Shown: piece by piece, positions 52,682 through 62,210 of the stretch
Layout of the letters: every line of letters begins with the position of its first letter
How positions within the stretch are numbered: the stretch's first letter is position 1
Origin: Paenibacillus sp. 1001270B_150601_E10
GTDB taxonomy: Bacteria; Bacillota; Bacilli; Paenibacillales; Paenibacillaceae
Assembly (NCBI RefSeq): GCF_015558675.1
Contig: NZ_JADMOL010000006.1
Coordinates: forward strand, 1 to 64,000
Reading direction: 5' to 3'
DNA length: 64,000 nt
Made by a program: the position numbers and the translations under genes
Notes under the pieces: model-generated
Seen by the model: only the letters and a program-made list of their open reading frames with translations
Databases searched by the model: none
What the model was told of the DNA's origin: nothing

Positions 52682-53311
52682 TTAGATCATTCTTCGAAAT
52701 AAAGCTGGATAATAAATTAACATCATACCTACAAACGAGCATACTAAATAAAAAATAGCCTCGTATTTTATTCCTAGAGAAGAGTTATTATCATGCTTTA
52801 TATCATTTCTTTTATCTATCATTTTAAATAAAGCTCTATATAATAAATACCCAAGAATCGCCCCCAGGGTGTTCATTAATAAATCGTCAATATCTGTAAT
52901 TCTATGATTTAGCAATTGACCTAACTCAATGGCTAATGAAAAAAGGAACCCCGTACATACCGTTTTTTTTATTGTTCTAAACTGCGGCCATATCGTCGGC
53001 AATAAAAAACCTAACGGCATAAACAGTAATATGTTCAAAACATACGTAGTTATACCTTCAGAAGCAAATGGAATCAAGTTGATTTCACTTGCACGAATCA
53101 ATGTTTCATATCTCCTTATATCCCATACAGTCGCTATCTGTGTCATCTTATACACTAGCGAAAGGTAGAACAGAAAAACATACACCCATAGAAAGTGCCG
53201 AATAGATATCTTTTTTTGCGCTTTAAAATAGAATCCAATTTGAAACATAATACAAAAAATAATAGTGAAAAAATAAGTATATAAATAACTAATCAAAACT
53301 CCTGTATGCAT
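52682..53311 (-). CDS. VanZ-like membrane protein
   Basis: A 209-residue protein with about five TM segments and the VanZ pattern (NLIPFASEG, NILLFMPLGFLLP, ELGQLLNHRITDIDDLLMNT, GAILGYLLYR). VanZ-like proteins lower sensitivity to teicoplanin or occur in cell-envelope loci. ATG 53311 with TTGGAG 7 nt upstream. A fragment resembling the VanY-type carboxypeptidase N-terminus lies just upstream. Confidence 0.85.
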   Translation of the reverse strand: MHTGVLISYLYTYFFTIIFCIMFQIGFYFKAQKKISIRHFLWVYVFLFYLSLVYKMTQIATVWDIRRYETLIRASEINLIPFASEGITTYVLNILLFMPLGFLLPTIWPQFRTIKKTVCTGFLFSLAIELGQLLNHRITDIDDLLMNTLGAILGYLLYRALFKMIDKRNDIKHDNNSSLGIKYEAIFYLVCSFVGMMLIYYPALFRRMI

Positions 53312-53390
53312 ATAGAATCTCCAAACTTTACATTTTAATCTATGATATTCATTAAAAAGTGACAAACCCCATCTTTTTCAGCACCAGCTT

Positions 53391-53570
53391 TTATTTTCTG
53401 ACATCTGATTTTATACTCTTTTGGGGAACAGGATGTTCATTGTTGAACAAGAGTAGATTCCCATGATCAAACTTTTGGGTAGTTTTAATAGCGGTATTAT
53501 CATTTTGTTCATAACTTTTTTTGTCTCCTCCATGTTGTAACTTGTTAATAGGATAGGAAAAACTTTTAAA
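53391..53570 (-). pseudogene. D-Ala-D-Ala carboxypeptidase (VanY/M15-like) N-terminal remnant
   Basis: The minus strand reads YPINKLQHGGDKKSYEQND, then FDHGNLLLFNNEHPVPQ and a stop. NLLLVNKEHPVP--Y-P is the common opening of VanY-type M15 peptidases. The catalytic domain is missing. It sits 80 bp upstream of the VanZ gene, as vanY often does. Confidence 0.45.
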
Positions 53571-53676
53571 ATAAAAGTGAGGTGAATATTAAATTTTTCT
53601 TAAATTGTCACTTGGATTTATTATTAATATTCTCGACCTTTATAAAATCTTGTTCAAGCGGAGGTTTCATTGAAAC

Positions 53677-54864
53677 ATGAAATTATCAACATCATGGCGA
53701 CCTAGGGGTCTCATCGAGTGGTTCCTGACGATCATGACATTTGTGGCGCTTCCTATCATCGGAATGATATCCTACTACATCTTAATCCCAAGTGATATGA
53801 ATAAATTAATGAGTTTGCTAGCATGGTCTACATCCTCATTTCCTTTATTGCTGTTAATCATAACATTGTTCTTCATAGTTATTACCATTTTATCTGTTTG
53901 GAAAAAAGCCAGGATCGCACAATTGATTTTAGTACCTCTCTCATTATTATTAATCTTTCTAACAGTACAACCAATTGCTAGTATGCTGAACTATGCAAAG
54001 AGTCAACATACTGCTGTTTCACTTCGTTCTCATTTTACTTACAGTCAAGATCTTTCCACAAAACCAATAGAGAATGTTGTGTACGGGAAGACAATGGATG
54101 GTATTGAATTAAAGCTTGATATTTGGCCAGCCAAGGATACTTCTAAATTAAAACCTGCAGTAGTACTCGTACATGGAGGCGGATGGGTATCAGGTGATAA
54201 AGGAGGAGCTCCACACTGGAATCAATGGCTGAATGACTTAGGATATACTGTATTTGATGTACAATATCGTCTGTCTCCTCTAGCAGAATGGAAAGATGAA
54301 GTTGGAGATATAAAATCGGCGCTTGGATGGGTGCTGCAGAATGCAGACACCTATCAGATTGATCCCAAAAGGATCAATCTAATGGGAGAGTCTGCGGGAG
54401 GAAATCTTGCGATGTTAGCTGCATATAGTATGGGGGATGCAATGCTGCCAGCTTCTACTCACGTTCCAGAAGTGCATGTCAACGCAGTCGTAAATATGTA
54501 TGGACCAGCAGATATGTCTTTATTCTACAAAAACAGCCGCAGTATCCATTATGTTCAAGATGTAATGAAGAAGTACATCGGTGGTTCTCCTTCAAAATTC
54601 TCAGACCGATATCAGATTCTTTCGCCAATCCATTACATTGAAGAACACTCACCGCCTACCATTACACTATTAGGAACCGGCGACCGTATTGTCCCGGTAG
54701 AGCAAGGTGAAGTATTAGATGAAAAGCTGAAAGAAAAAGGTGTAGTAAGCGAATTCTATCTTCTGCCAGAAGTTGATCATGGATTTGATGTAAATCCAGG
54801 CACTTTAAGCACGCAGTTTGCACGAGAAAAGGTTACAGCATTCCTGCAAAGATATAATAAGTAG
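53677..54864 (+). CDS. membrane-anchored esterase/lipase (alpha/beta hydrolase)
   Basis: A 395-residue protein. Three TMs at ~15-35, 50-70 and 80-100 anchor an outside hormone-sensitive-lipase-type domain: oxyanion HGGGW, nucleophile Ser in GESAGG, Asp in TGDRIVP and His in VDHGFD. Probably an acyl esterase at the cell surface. ATG 53677 with GGAGG 12 nt upstream (loose). Followed by a strong hairpin. Confidence 0.88.
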   Translation: MKLSTSWRPRGLIEWFLTIMTFVALPIIGMISYYILIPSDMNKLMSLLAWSTSSFPLLLLIITLFFIVITILSVWKKARIAQLILVPLSLLLIFLTVQPIASMLNYAKSQHTAVSLRSHFTYSQDLSTKPIENVVYGKTMDGIELKLDIWPAKDTSKLKPAVVLVHGGGWVSGDKGGAPHWNQWLNDLGYTVFDVQYRLSPLAEWKDEVGDIKSALGWVLQNADTYQIDPKRINLMGESAGGNLAMLAAYSMGDAMLPASTHVPEVHVNAVVNMYGPADMSLFYKNSRSIHYVQDVMKKYIGGSPSKFSDRYQILSPIHYIEEHSPPTITLLGTGDRIVPVEQGEVLDEKLKEKGVVSEFYLLPEVDHGFDVNPGTLSTQFAREKVTAFLQRYNK

Positions 54865-54871
54865 ACAAAAA

Positions 54872-54923
54872 TAACCGGTACATATTGTTGTCAGAGTAGT
54901 CTGATTACAACATGTACCGGTTA
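54872..54923. terminator. terminator shared by esterase and hcp
   Basis: TAACCGGTACA and TGTACCGGTTA make an 11-bp outer stem with further inner pairing, followed by CTTATTTTT (plus) and A/T-rich sequence on the other side. It lies between converging genes. Confidence 0.75.
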
Positions 54924-55010
54924 CTTATTTTTCATTACAAACCCAGGTGATTGGTTCCATACCAGGCCACCTCGAATTTTGTTTAAACACCGCGGAACCC
55001 CATTCCCTAT

Positions 55011-56303
55011 CTAGACAAGACGGAGCATCGCCTTCATATCTTCCTGCGCATCTCCGATAAGCTTCAAGCCGAACATATCAGTCAGCACGTTCATCACGCC
55101 TTCCGAGATGAATTCCGGCGGCTTAGGACCGATGCGAATATCACGGATCCCCAAACTGAACAAGCCAAGCAGAATCGCAACCGCCTTCTGCTCGAACCAC
55201 GAGAGCACGATCGACACCGGCAGTTCGTTGACACTGCAGCCGAAGGCGTCCGCAAGTGCAGCCGCGATCTTGACCGTGGAGCCGGAATTATTGCACTGCC
55301 CTAGATCGATATAACGCGGAATGCCCGTATCTGCCACCGTACCGTAATCGACATCATTGAAGCGGAACTTCCCGCATGAGGTCGTCAAAATAACAGTATC
55401 GTTCGGCAGTGATGTCGCGAGCTCCCGGTAATACTCACCGCCCTTGCCTGGAGCATCGCAGCCCGCAATGACGAAGAAGTGCTTGATTTTACCATCCTTA
55501 ACGGCCCGAATAATTTCCGGCGCCAGCCCAAGCACCGTCTCGTGGTGATATCCCGTTGTCAATGTCTGCTCGCTCTCCACATCCGCTGCAGGCAGCGCCA
55601 GTGCACGATCAATCAGCGGCGAGAAATCATCGTTCACGATCTTGGTCACGCCCTCGAGCCCAGCCACGTCATAGGAGAAGAACCGATCGGCATAGGTCCC
55701 CTTAATCGGCATGACGCAGTTCGTCGTCGCCAGGATAGCGCCAGGATATTGCTCAAACAGACGGCGCTGGTCGTACCAGGCTTTGCCGATATTGCCTTTC
55801 AAATGCGTATATTTCTTCAAAGCCGGGTAACCGTGCGCTGGAAGCATCTCGGAATGAGTGTAAATGCTGATACCCTTGCCTTCCGTCTGCTTCAGCAATT
55901 CCTCCAGCGCATACAAGTTATGCCCTGTTACGACGATAGACTTGCCCTCAATTTTGTTCTGCGAAACGGTAACCGGCACCGGAACGCCGAAATGCTCCGT
56001 ATGTGCCCGATCCAGCACATCCATAATGCGGATCGCCGCTCCTCCTACCTTCATCGCCATGTCCAGATGCTCCTGTACGTTGAAATTAGAGTTAGTCAAC
56101 GTCATATAAAGCGCTTCATGCGTAATCGCGTCAACCTCTTCATCGACATAGCCCAACTGCCGCGCATGCGTCGCATACGCCGCGATGCCTTTTAACGCAA
56201 ATACGATCGTATCTTGTAGACTGGCAATTGTCTCATCCTTGCCGCACACTCCGACAACCTTGCAGCCGCCCGTCGGCGTCTGCTCGCATTGATAACAGAA
56301 CAT
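55011..56303 (-). CDS. hcp: hydroxylamine reductase / hybrid-cluster protein
   Basis: A 430-residue Hcp. Cys3, Cys6, Cys14 and Cys20 bind the N-terminal 4Fe-4S cluster, and hybrid-cluster ligands lie in IAGCDAPGKGGEYY, TTSCGKF and GQCNNSG. It reduces hydroxylamine or nitric oxide under low oxygen and protects against nitrosative stress. No hcr reductase is adjacent. The gene is visibly richer in G+C than its neighbours, with a correspondingly long antisense frame, hinting at transfer or different codon selection. Confidence 0.94.
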   Translation of the reverse strand: MFCYQCEQTPTGGCKVVGVCGKDETIASLQDTIVFALKGIAAYATHARQLGYVDEEVDAITHEALYMTLTNSNFNVQEHLDMAMKVGGAAIRIMDVLDRAHTEHFGVPVPVTVSQNKIEGKSIVVTGHNLYALEELLKQTEGKGISIYTHSEMLPAHGYPALKKYTHLKGNIGKAWYDQRRLFEQYPGAILATTNCVMPIKGTYADRFFSYDVAGLEGVTKIVNDDFSPLIDRALALPAADVESEQTLTTGYHHETVLGLAPEIIRAVKDGKIKHFFVIAGCDAPGKGGEYYRELATSLPNDTVILTTSCGKFRFNDVDYGTVADTGIPRYIDLGQCNNSGSTVKIAAALADAFGCSVNELPVSIVLSWFEQKAVAILLGLFSLGIRDIRIGPKPPEFISEGVMNVLTDMFGLKLIGDAQEDMKAMLRLV

Positions 56304-56667
56304 TTGGGTTTCCCCCTGTCAAAATGGTTTTATATGACCAACATACTAAATGGGTAAGCACCCCCTAGTGCGTACGATCACAACAAATATTTCGATATCA
56401 TGAATATTCCGTCAATTTCACAATCTTGCCTCATGTCACAAAAAGCAGCGCGTCCATAACGGATCACGCTGCCCATACGCGATTGCAATAGAAGATTTCT
56501 AGAATCGTTTCCTTCATCAAGGCCTCAACCATCCTCTACCAACTTGGTCTTCACGCCATGTTCATTACCAGGGATTAACAAGATCTGATTAATATTGTTG
56601 ACTAAACCAAATCTTATATATTATCATTTATATTGTAATCTACTACCAAATATTAGGAGGTTATATA
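56304..56667. other. intergenic region between hcp and the secreted protein
   Basis: No gene seen. It must contain the hcp promoter and the promoter of the secreted-protein gene on the other strand. I looked for an FNR palindrome (TGTGA-N6-TCACA) and found none exact. Confidence 0.35.
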
Positions 56668-57714
56668 TTGAAAAAGAAACTTGCTATTTACATCCTGACG
56701 GCTCTACTGACGTTGTCTGTTGCAATTCCTGCAAGTGCTGCTTCTTACGCCACGAATTTGTCCGATGTTAACAACGATGAGATTATCGAAGTTAATCCTG
56801 AAAGAACTGATGAAATTGAAAAATTGTATGATGAGAGAACTAGGTTAATACAATCAGACGACAATGGAGAAAAACTTGCTGAAAATCAAATGAAATTAGA
56901 GGGTCTAGGCGTGGAGTTTCTTTCTACTAATGAGGTTCAGCAAAGATTCGGTGATGATGCTCCAGTAGCAGCGCTTTTAAATGCAACTAATGTCAATGAA
57001 TTGAACTCAATTTCTCCTTACGTTAATCCTCCTGAAAAGAAAAATATTGTTTGGACTAGTTTTCGAGCGGATATGGTTAAGAATGGCGTTACATATGAAG
57101 TGCAACATCTAACTGCACAATCTAACAGTCAACCCTCATCATTAAAAGGAACATCCACTGCCGTTGTACAAACAAGTAGCTCTTTTGGAGTAGCAGTCGA
57201 AAAATTAATATTTACTGTATGTAAAGCAGGGGCATCAACCGTATCTAATGGAGTAAGTATTGCAATATCATTTTATGACGCATTAAAGTCTTTTATTAGT
57301 GATGCCAATTTCAATGCTACTACAACGGTTAGCAACGTTAAAGTCACCTATCAAACAAATCAATATCAATCTATTGATTATATGTATGTTAAGGTAAAAT
57401 CAAAGAATGACAATACTCAAGTTTTATCTTTTGTAACTAATGAAGTTTCAGGTGACACAACTGCAATTGTCCCTGTTTTTACTTATGGCTCTAATGGTGC
57501 TACATCTGGTTCAACATCTAGCACGATTAATAGACAATTTTCATATAAAGCACCAAAACATCGGGATAGCTCACAGGCAGTGGCCTCCTATCTTGATCCT
57601 GTTTATCAACCTAGTCAATCGTTCTTAAATGAGCTTCAAGTTACAGGAATTAAGGGTGCGAAAGTACATTTTATCCCAATGACTGTTGTAACTTTACCAG
57701 GTTCTCTTAATTAA
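56668..57714 (+). CDS. secreted protein of unknown function (348 aa)
   Basis: TTG 56668 with AGGAGG 7 nt upstream. Signal peptide ends at ~ASA/AS (~24). The mature protein has a charged N-terminal third, then a domain rich in S, T, N and V with the pattern of secreted beta-sandwich proteins (FNATTTVSNVKVTYQTNQYQ). No catalytic motif. A strong terminator follows. It might be a surface or sporulation-associated protein. Confidence 0.65.
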   Translation: MKKKLAIYILTALLTLSVAIPASAASYATNLSDVNNDEIIEVNPERTDEIEKLYDERTRLIQSDDNGEKLAENQMKLEGLGVEFLSTNEVQQRFGDDAPVAALLNATNVNELNSISPYVNPPEKKNIVWTSFRADMVKNGVTYEVQHLTAQSNSQPSSLKGTSTAVVQTSSSFGVAVEKLIFTVCKAGASTVSNGVSIAISFYDALKSFISDANFNATTTVSNVKVTYQTNQYQSIDYMYVKVKSKNDNTQVLSFVTNEVSGDTTAIVPVFTYGSNGATSGSTSSTINRQFSYKAPKHRDSSQAVASYLDPVYQPSQSFLNELQVTGIKGAKVHFIPMTVVTLPGSLN

Positions 57715-57715
57715 A

Positions 57716-57763
57716 AAAGAGCATAACATCTTGGAGTTTGTACAAGGTGTTATGCTCTTTACT
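57716..57763 (+). terminator. terminator after the secreted-protein gene
   Basis: AAAGAGCATAACA and TGTTATGCTCTTT form a 13-bp stem, followed by ACTCAATTTTTTT. Confidence 0.85.
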
Positions 57764-57825
57764 CAATTTTTTTACGTATTATCTAATACGAACCATTTTC
57801 CCTCCGCCGAGTAGAAATTAGAATG

Positions 57826-58284
57826 TTACGCTTGTTCTGCCCAGTTAGCCGGATATGTTACATAGATAAAGCGTGCATATTCTGGGACAGAAAATTGAAT
57901 CTTACTTTCTTTTGGAATCAGGATCACTTCTCCAGGACCAGCTGACACTTTTGTACCATCAATGATAACATCCAGATGTCCCTCAATCACATAATCAATT
58001 TCATCATAGTTAAGTGTCCAGTCAAAGGTTGTTTCTTTCATCTCCATGATACCGCAGCCAAGTCTTGGACTTTCTTTTAGTGAAAAAAGATCTTTACAAT
58101 AGACGACATCATTAGGGTTGCCTGTATCGAGACGATCACCTTCTGTTACTTTCATATTTGGCACTTTAACAGAAGTAATCCCTCCAGGACCTCTATGAAC
58201 GTTCTGGTCAATAGCATCAGCCCCTACTGTTTCTATGATGATTTGACGAACCATCTCTTCAATCATCTTTTTATCGATACTCAT
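57826..58284 (-). CDS. eutQ: EutQ-like cupin protein
   Basis: A 152-residue protein with a C-terminal cupin (YCKDLFSLKESPRLGCGIME, EIDYVIEGHLDVIIDGTKV, AGPGEVILIPK) and the MSIDKKMIEEMVRQIIIE start of EutQ. EutQ is an ethanolamine-utilisation protein; no other eut gene is intact here. A hydrophobic C-terminal fragment (58285-58384) just upstream may be the last of an eutH-like gene, so this is likely an orphan left by deletion of a eut operon. Confidence 0.75.
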   Translation of the reverse strand: MSIDKKMIEEMVRQIIIETVGADAIDQNVHRGPGGITSVKVPNMKVTEGDRLDTGNPNDVVYCKDLFSLKESPRLGCGIMEMKETTFDWTLNYDEIDYVIEGHLDVIIDGTKVSAGPGEVILIPKESKIQFSVPEYARFIYVTYPANWAEQA

Positions 58285-58384
58285 GGGTATCCTCCTCTAC
58301 TTCTTAGGTGCAGTTTTTTTGGAACCATTTTACTTGCAATGAGCATAGCAACCAGTACAGCTGTGATACACTTTTGAATATCGA
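58285..58384 (-). pseudogene. membrane protein C-terminal fragment upstream of eutQ
   Basis: The minus strand reads IQKCITAVLVAMLIASKMV, then PKKLHLRSRGGYP and a stop that overlaps the eutQ start region. One TM and a basic tail suggest the end of a permease such as EutH, but this is a guess. Confidence 0.35.
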
Positions 58385-58455
58385 TTCTGTTCTCGGTTAG
58401 AAGGAGGTGTGAACAAATTTCACTTTTCCTCATCTCTCATACCAGAAAATAAACA

Positions 58456-58519
58456 CAAAGAGGCCTAAAGTTAAATAGCTTCCTATCAAGTAGGAATGCT
58501 AAAACCTTAAGCCTCTTTG
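58456..58519. terminator. nested imperfect palindrome
   Basis: CAAAGAGGC pairs with GCCTCTTTG across an inner TTCCTA-TCAAG-TAGGAA hairpin, with partly paired arms between. It could be a terminator or a small folded repeat; no gene overlaps it. Confidence 0.5.
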
Positions 58520-58683
58520 CTTTAGTAAGACTACGCCTTTGTAGTCCTCTATTACATTTTAAACGTAATGAAACGGTTGTTCCACACGCTGTAGATTCAA
58601 ATCGAATGCTCCCTTATAGTTTATCCTCTACTTAGCTATTTACAATAGATAAAACTAAACTTTTTTGTGAACATTCTTCAACG

Positions 58684-59287
58684 TTGATGCGAGTAGATCA
58701 TATCTCTTTATTGCATGCAGCAATAAAACACTCTCCTAGATCGAGTCCTGGAGAAGTATTAGAACTTGCTTATGGTACAGGCTTAACAACGATTCCCCTA
58801 TCGAAAGCCGGCATTACAATGACCGGTGTTGACATTTCTTCTGAGATGCTCAAATATGCACGGTTGAAGGCGGAAGGGGCTGACTGTTACTTTTATGGAG
58901 GGCGATGCTCGTACCTTCGAATCGGACAAGCGATTTTAACCCGATGGAATCTTTGCATTTGAGACTCGTAATCCGGAGGGTACGGATTTATCCGATCAAG
59001 AGGAGACAGAATGGGGATCATTTATTGATAAGGATTGGAATAACGTAAAGGTATCCGGCACTCAATGTAACAATGCTAGCCAGCATATCATGCATTGGGT
59101 CACGATACGTGATTGGGGGTATAAGCGAACGACTACCCGAATTGCTTGTCGGTTCACGGATCAGGATACGCTGCATTCTTTATTAACCCGTTCTGGCTTT
59201 CGCGTCGAACATCAATATGCTGATTGGGATAAAACGCCGTTCTCTCCTTTATCTTCATCTATCATTAGCGTTTGTCGGAAATGTTAG
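58684..59287 (+). pseudogene. SAM-dependent methyltransferase with internal deletion
   Basis: The N-terminal motif I (VLELAYGTGLTTIPLSKAGI, then TGVDISSEMLKYARLKAE; normally LELGCGTGR) is followed by a frame break near 58905. The tail resumes as FAFETRNPEGTDLSDQEETE and CRFTDQDTLHSLLTRSGF to TAG 59285. About 40-60 residues between EGDART and FAFETRNP are deleted. The N-terminal ~30 residues are also missing or have no good start. Confidence 0.7.
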
Positions 59288-59310
59288 GAGATACGTAATA
59301 CAGTGAAATA

Positions 59311-59340
59311 GTAAAATCCCCTCAGGTCGAGGGGATTTTT
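59311..59340 (+). terminator. terminator after the methyltransferase remnant
   Basis: AAATCCCCTC-AGGTC-GAGGGGATTT followed by TT, a 10-bp stem. Confidence 0.8.
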
Positions 59341-59563
59341 GGTGATCGTTCGGATAATTTATCATAAGTCTGAATACTAGGAATTTAAGAACTCCCAACA
59401 GTATGGATAGTCCACCGTTGATTATTTTCAACATGCTAGGCCCATTGACGTATGCTCGCTTTTTGATTCAAGGAGTTTTTTTCTACGTCCGCTACATAAG
59501 CACTATTCTTATGACAATTTCATACCATTCATTTGTTGGTTATCCACGTATTTTTCTGGTATA

Positions 59564-60352
59564 TTATGGCTCAATGATTTGTCTGCCCACATTCACATCG
59601 TCTATTTTCCATTGGTTATCAACAAATTTATAGAATACATAACGATCAACAAGCTCGAGATTGATAGGACCACTTTCAAAGTAAGCAGATTGGTGCATTT
59701 TTGCGGTTGTGGTGCTGCTGTAGGTAATATCGGCCTTTTTTGTTGTAAGCATAGCGTTATTTTTAATGCCATTACTGTGAATGATCTTGTTTATAAAGGA
59801 GTCCGTGAAATAAGGTCTGAAATATGTGCGAATTTGCGAATAGCTTGAGAGATCGGTGGCTTCATTTATCTTTGCATTAAGTACCTCTATTCTCTCCTGA
59901 CTCATTCTCCAAGGCTTGAGCGGATCTGTATGGATAAAGACCTGTTGCTGACCGATCGTAATGGTTGCTTTTCGTTCTTGTTCAGACCACAGCGCTGTTC
60001 CGCCAAAGGCTTCAGCAAAAAAACGGGCTGGTACATAAGTTGTTCCATTAACAATTTTTGCTGGCACATCAAGGCTGAAAGCAGCGTTATTTAATAAAGC
60101 AGTTCGAGAATTAACATGAAGCAACAGCTCTCGTTTATCACGAATAATCGTAATGCTTTTTTTGGCCTGGTCCCAGATTACTTGTGAATTGAATCGCTCT
60201 GAAACAGCACGTAATGGAATCAGCACTCGTCCATTTTCTATTTTTCCATTATCAACCGTATTAGAAAAATGATTGGCGAAGCTTATCGCTGGATTACTGA
60301 TTAGTAAAGCACACACAAAAGAAAGTGTTAGTGCGATTATTGTTTTTTTCAA
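59564..60352 (-). CDS. copper-amine-oxidase-like stalk domain protein
   Basis: A 262-residue secreted protein. The signal peptide ends near FA (~27), followed by two stalk-domain repeats (GRVLIPLRAVSERFNSQVIW, GTTYVPARFFAEAFGGTALW) that occur in many Paenibacillus surface proteins. The C-terminal half is unique. TTG 60352 with AGGAGG 4-5 nt upstream. Probably cell-wall-associated; no enzymatic motif. Confidence 0.82.
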   Translation of the reverse strand: MKKTIIALTLSFVCALLISNPAISFANHFSNTVDNGKIENGRVLIPLRAVSERFNSQVIWDQAKKSITIIRDKRELLLHVNSRTALLNNAAFSLDVPAKIVNGTTYVPARFFAEAFGGTALWSEQERKATITIGQQQVFIHTDPLKPWRMSQERIEVLNAKINEATDLSSYSQIRTYFRPYFTDSFINKIIHSNGIKNNAMLTTKKADITYSSTTTAKMHQSAYFESGPINLELVDRYVFYKFVDNQWKIDDVNVGRQIIEP

Positions 60353-60492
60353 AGTTCCTCCTAGGGTTCTATTATTTTCTTGACTCTAGCTCAAATCTTG
60401 TCGTCGAAAGTTCCTTTCGATACGCTCCCTTTAGTTAGATAAACGCAATGTAATGGAGAATGTTGCAGTTATAATATAGAAATCGGTTCAAC

Positions 60493-60520
60493 ATTAAACT
60501 AAACGGCCTGTTAGCTTAAT
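60493..60520. repeat. interspersed palindrome, copy G
   Basis: ATTAAACTAAACGG followed by CCTGTTAGCTTAAT; a good match to the element at 687-713. A half copy (CCCTTTAGTTAG) lies near 60428. Confidence 0.45.
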
Positions 60521-60593
60521 AAGCTAGGATCGCGAGACATTAGAATCGGTAAAGGATCAAGTTCTTGTCAATTTTGGCAAAAGGACCACGCAA

Positions 60594-61625
60594 TCATTGT
60601 CCATTCCTTATCTCAAAGATTTTCTGTAGGGTATGGATGTGCAAGCTTCTTTCATCAACCGTTTCTTGGAGTTTGTTTCCCGATCCTGCGTCCATATACC
60701 ACTCAACAAGCCTGTACCCGAACATAAGTAGAATCATCTCATAAACGCAGTTATCCGTTATGTGTGAAATATCCGCATATTCCGAAAAGCCCTTGTAATA
60801 CGCTGGGATACATCTACGATAGTATTCAACCATGTCTTCGACATCGGCTTCGTCCGCGATAAGACTTGCTATATCTTCACCTAAATAGCCCCACCCCGTG
60901 GTATCCCAGTCCATGAGTATGGTTTTACCGTCTGAATAGAACAGGTTTGCCACCCAAAAATCCCTGTGGCACAGCACGACGGGGAGCTTTTCAATACGGT
61001 TGAATATCTCGTCTGAGGCTTCATCAATGTCGATGAGCATATTACATAGGTGTTTCGGGATTTCGCAATCTTCGGAACGTATATAATCGTACACTCTATT
61101 CCATGACCGATAATGAAGATAGAAGTTCTTCATATAATCCACTTTGCTCAGGTTGGTCAAGTTCTGTAAAACATCTGGCTGTTCGGCATATAGCTTGCCT
61201 TGGAACCGTCCTAATTCCTTGGCTGCGCGTTCATACATATCGCCAGTCAAGTCTAAACCCGATATGCCGTCGATATATTCCATCCATATCTGCGTTTCGT
61301 TTTCTTCTACGTTCATTTCGGCGTGATAGCATTTAGGCCAACGGAATGACTCAGAAAACAGAGTGCCGAAATTGGATTTATAAAAATCATATTCCCTGCG
61401 CCATGAATCAGGATCACTGTAGCGTTCCCATTTCTTCTGCGTTTTTAAAACGATTATATAGGGTAACGTCCCGCCGTCAGTGGTTTGGGCATTGCCCGTT
61501 ACAAGCTGTACATTACCTACTGTACCGCCATGTAATGTTTTGGTTTGGAAATCAGCGCAGTTTATTTTCGTACCGAGCATTTTGCTTAAGATCGGTGTCA
61601 GCGTTTCGGCTTTTATTTCGCTCAT
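60594..61625 (-). CDS. aminoglycoside-phosphotransferase-family kinase
   Basis: A 343-residue APH/CHK-fold kinase: catalytic loop LCHRDFWVANLF (HRD---N) and DWDTTGWG as the Mg-binding DFG-equivalent. Substrate uncertain; homologues phosphorylate small alcohols or antibiotics. ATG 61625 with GGAGG 8 nt upstream; a longer frame from 61724 is not needed. A 28-codon frame with good RBS lies ~120 bp upstream. Confidence 0.85.
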   Translation of the reverse strand: MSEIKAETLTPILSKMLGTKINCADFQTKTLHGGTVGNVQLVTGNAQTTDGGTLPYIIVLKTQKKWERYSDPDSWRREYDFYKSNFGTLFSESFRWPKCYHAEMNVEENETQIWMEYIDGISGLDLTGDMYERAAKELGRFQGKLYAEQPDVLQNLTNLSKVDYMKNFYLHYRSWNRVYDYIRSEDCEIPKHLCNMLIDIDEASDEIFNRIEKLPVVLCHRDFWVANLFYSDGKTILMDWDTTGWGYLGEDIASLIADEADVEDMVEYYRRCIPAYYKGFSEYADISHITDNCVYEMILLMFGYRLVEWYMDAGSGNKLQETVDERSLHIHTLQKIFEIRNGQ

Positions 61626-61746
61626 GATGAAGTCCTCCAATCGTTTTTTAGTAAGTAGTTTTTCAAAAGCTATGTTATCGACGTGGTTAGGATATATACA
61701 ATCATTCTTCAAGAGATTCTCCACGTAATTGCACCGAGTTATCGAA

Positions 61747-61833
61747 TTATTCAGAAAGCAACTGTGCTCCGGTCGATTTTCTACTAGCCATTATCGCTGT
61801 GATTAATATAGTGCTTGGATTCTCCACGATCAT
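61747..61833 (-). CDS. 28-aa small ORF
   Basis: ATG 61833 with AAGGATGGTGA 5 nt upstream, encoding MIVENPSTILITAIMASRKS then a short tail and TAA 61747. It lies upstream of the phosphotransferase gene on the same strand and could be a leader or microprotein. No family recognised. Confidence 0.35.
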   Translation of the reverse strand: MIVENPSTILITAIMASRKSTGAQLLSE

Positions 61834-62084
61834 GAAATCACCATCCTTTCACGTAATACATAAACATCATATTTGAAAAGAAGACAGTGATGAAAGGTCG
61901 ACAATAGATATATTCATTTATTACCTCTTCCTACCTGTTGGTTTAACAATAATGGCATCATTTCAACTTGACTGCTACCAATGAGATCATATCGGGAATG
62001 TTATTCCCCTGTGTACTACGAGAACCAGCGAGATACACAGATTACAATTTACATGATTACTTGGTTATCAATCCGTCATATAGA

Positions 62085-62132
62085 AAAATAGGCATCACTC
62101 GCACAATTAGATTGCACAAGTGATACCTATTT
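62085..62132 (-). terminator. terminator of the GH112 phosphorylase gene
   Basis: AAATAGGCATCACT and AGTGATACCTATTT form a 14-bp stem (one mismatch) with further inner pairing (GCACAATT/ATTGC). On the minus strand it ends in TTTTTCTATATG. Confidence 0.75.
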
Positions 62133-62210
62133 CATCTTGAAATCTTTCAATGACCACGTCAGCTTGATGTATGCTAATTACATCTGATGTCCAAGGCATG
62201 CGACGTAATC

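Noticed and set aside
55479..56195. A 238-codon plus-strand frame opposite hcp
   Set aside because: It is antisense to a clearly functional gene, explained by its high G+C. It has no ribosome binding site and no family resemblance.
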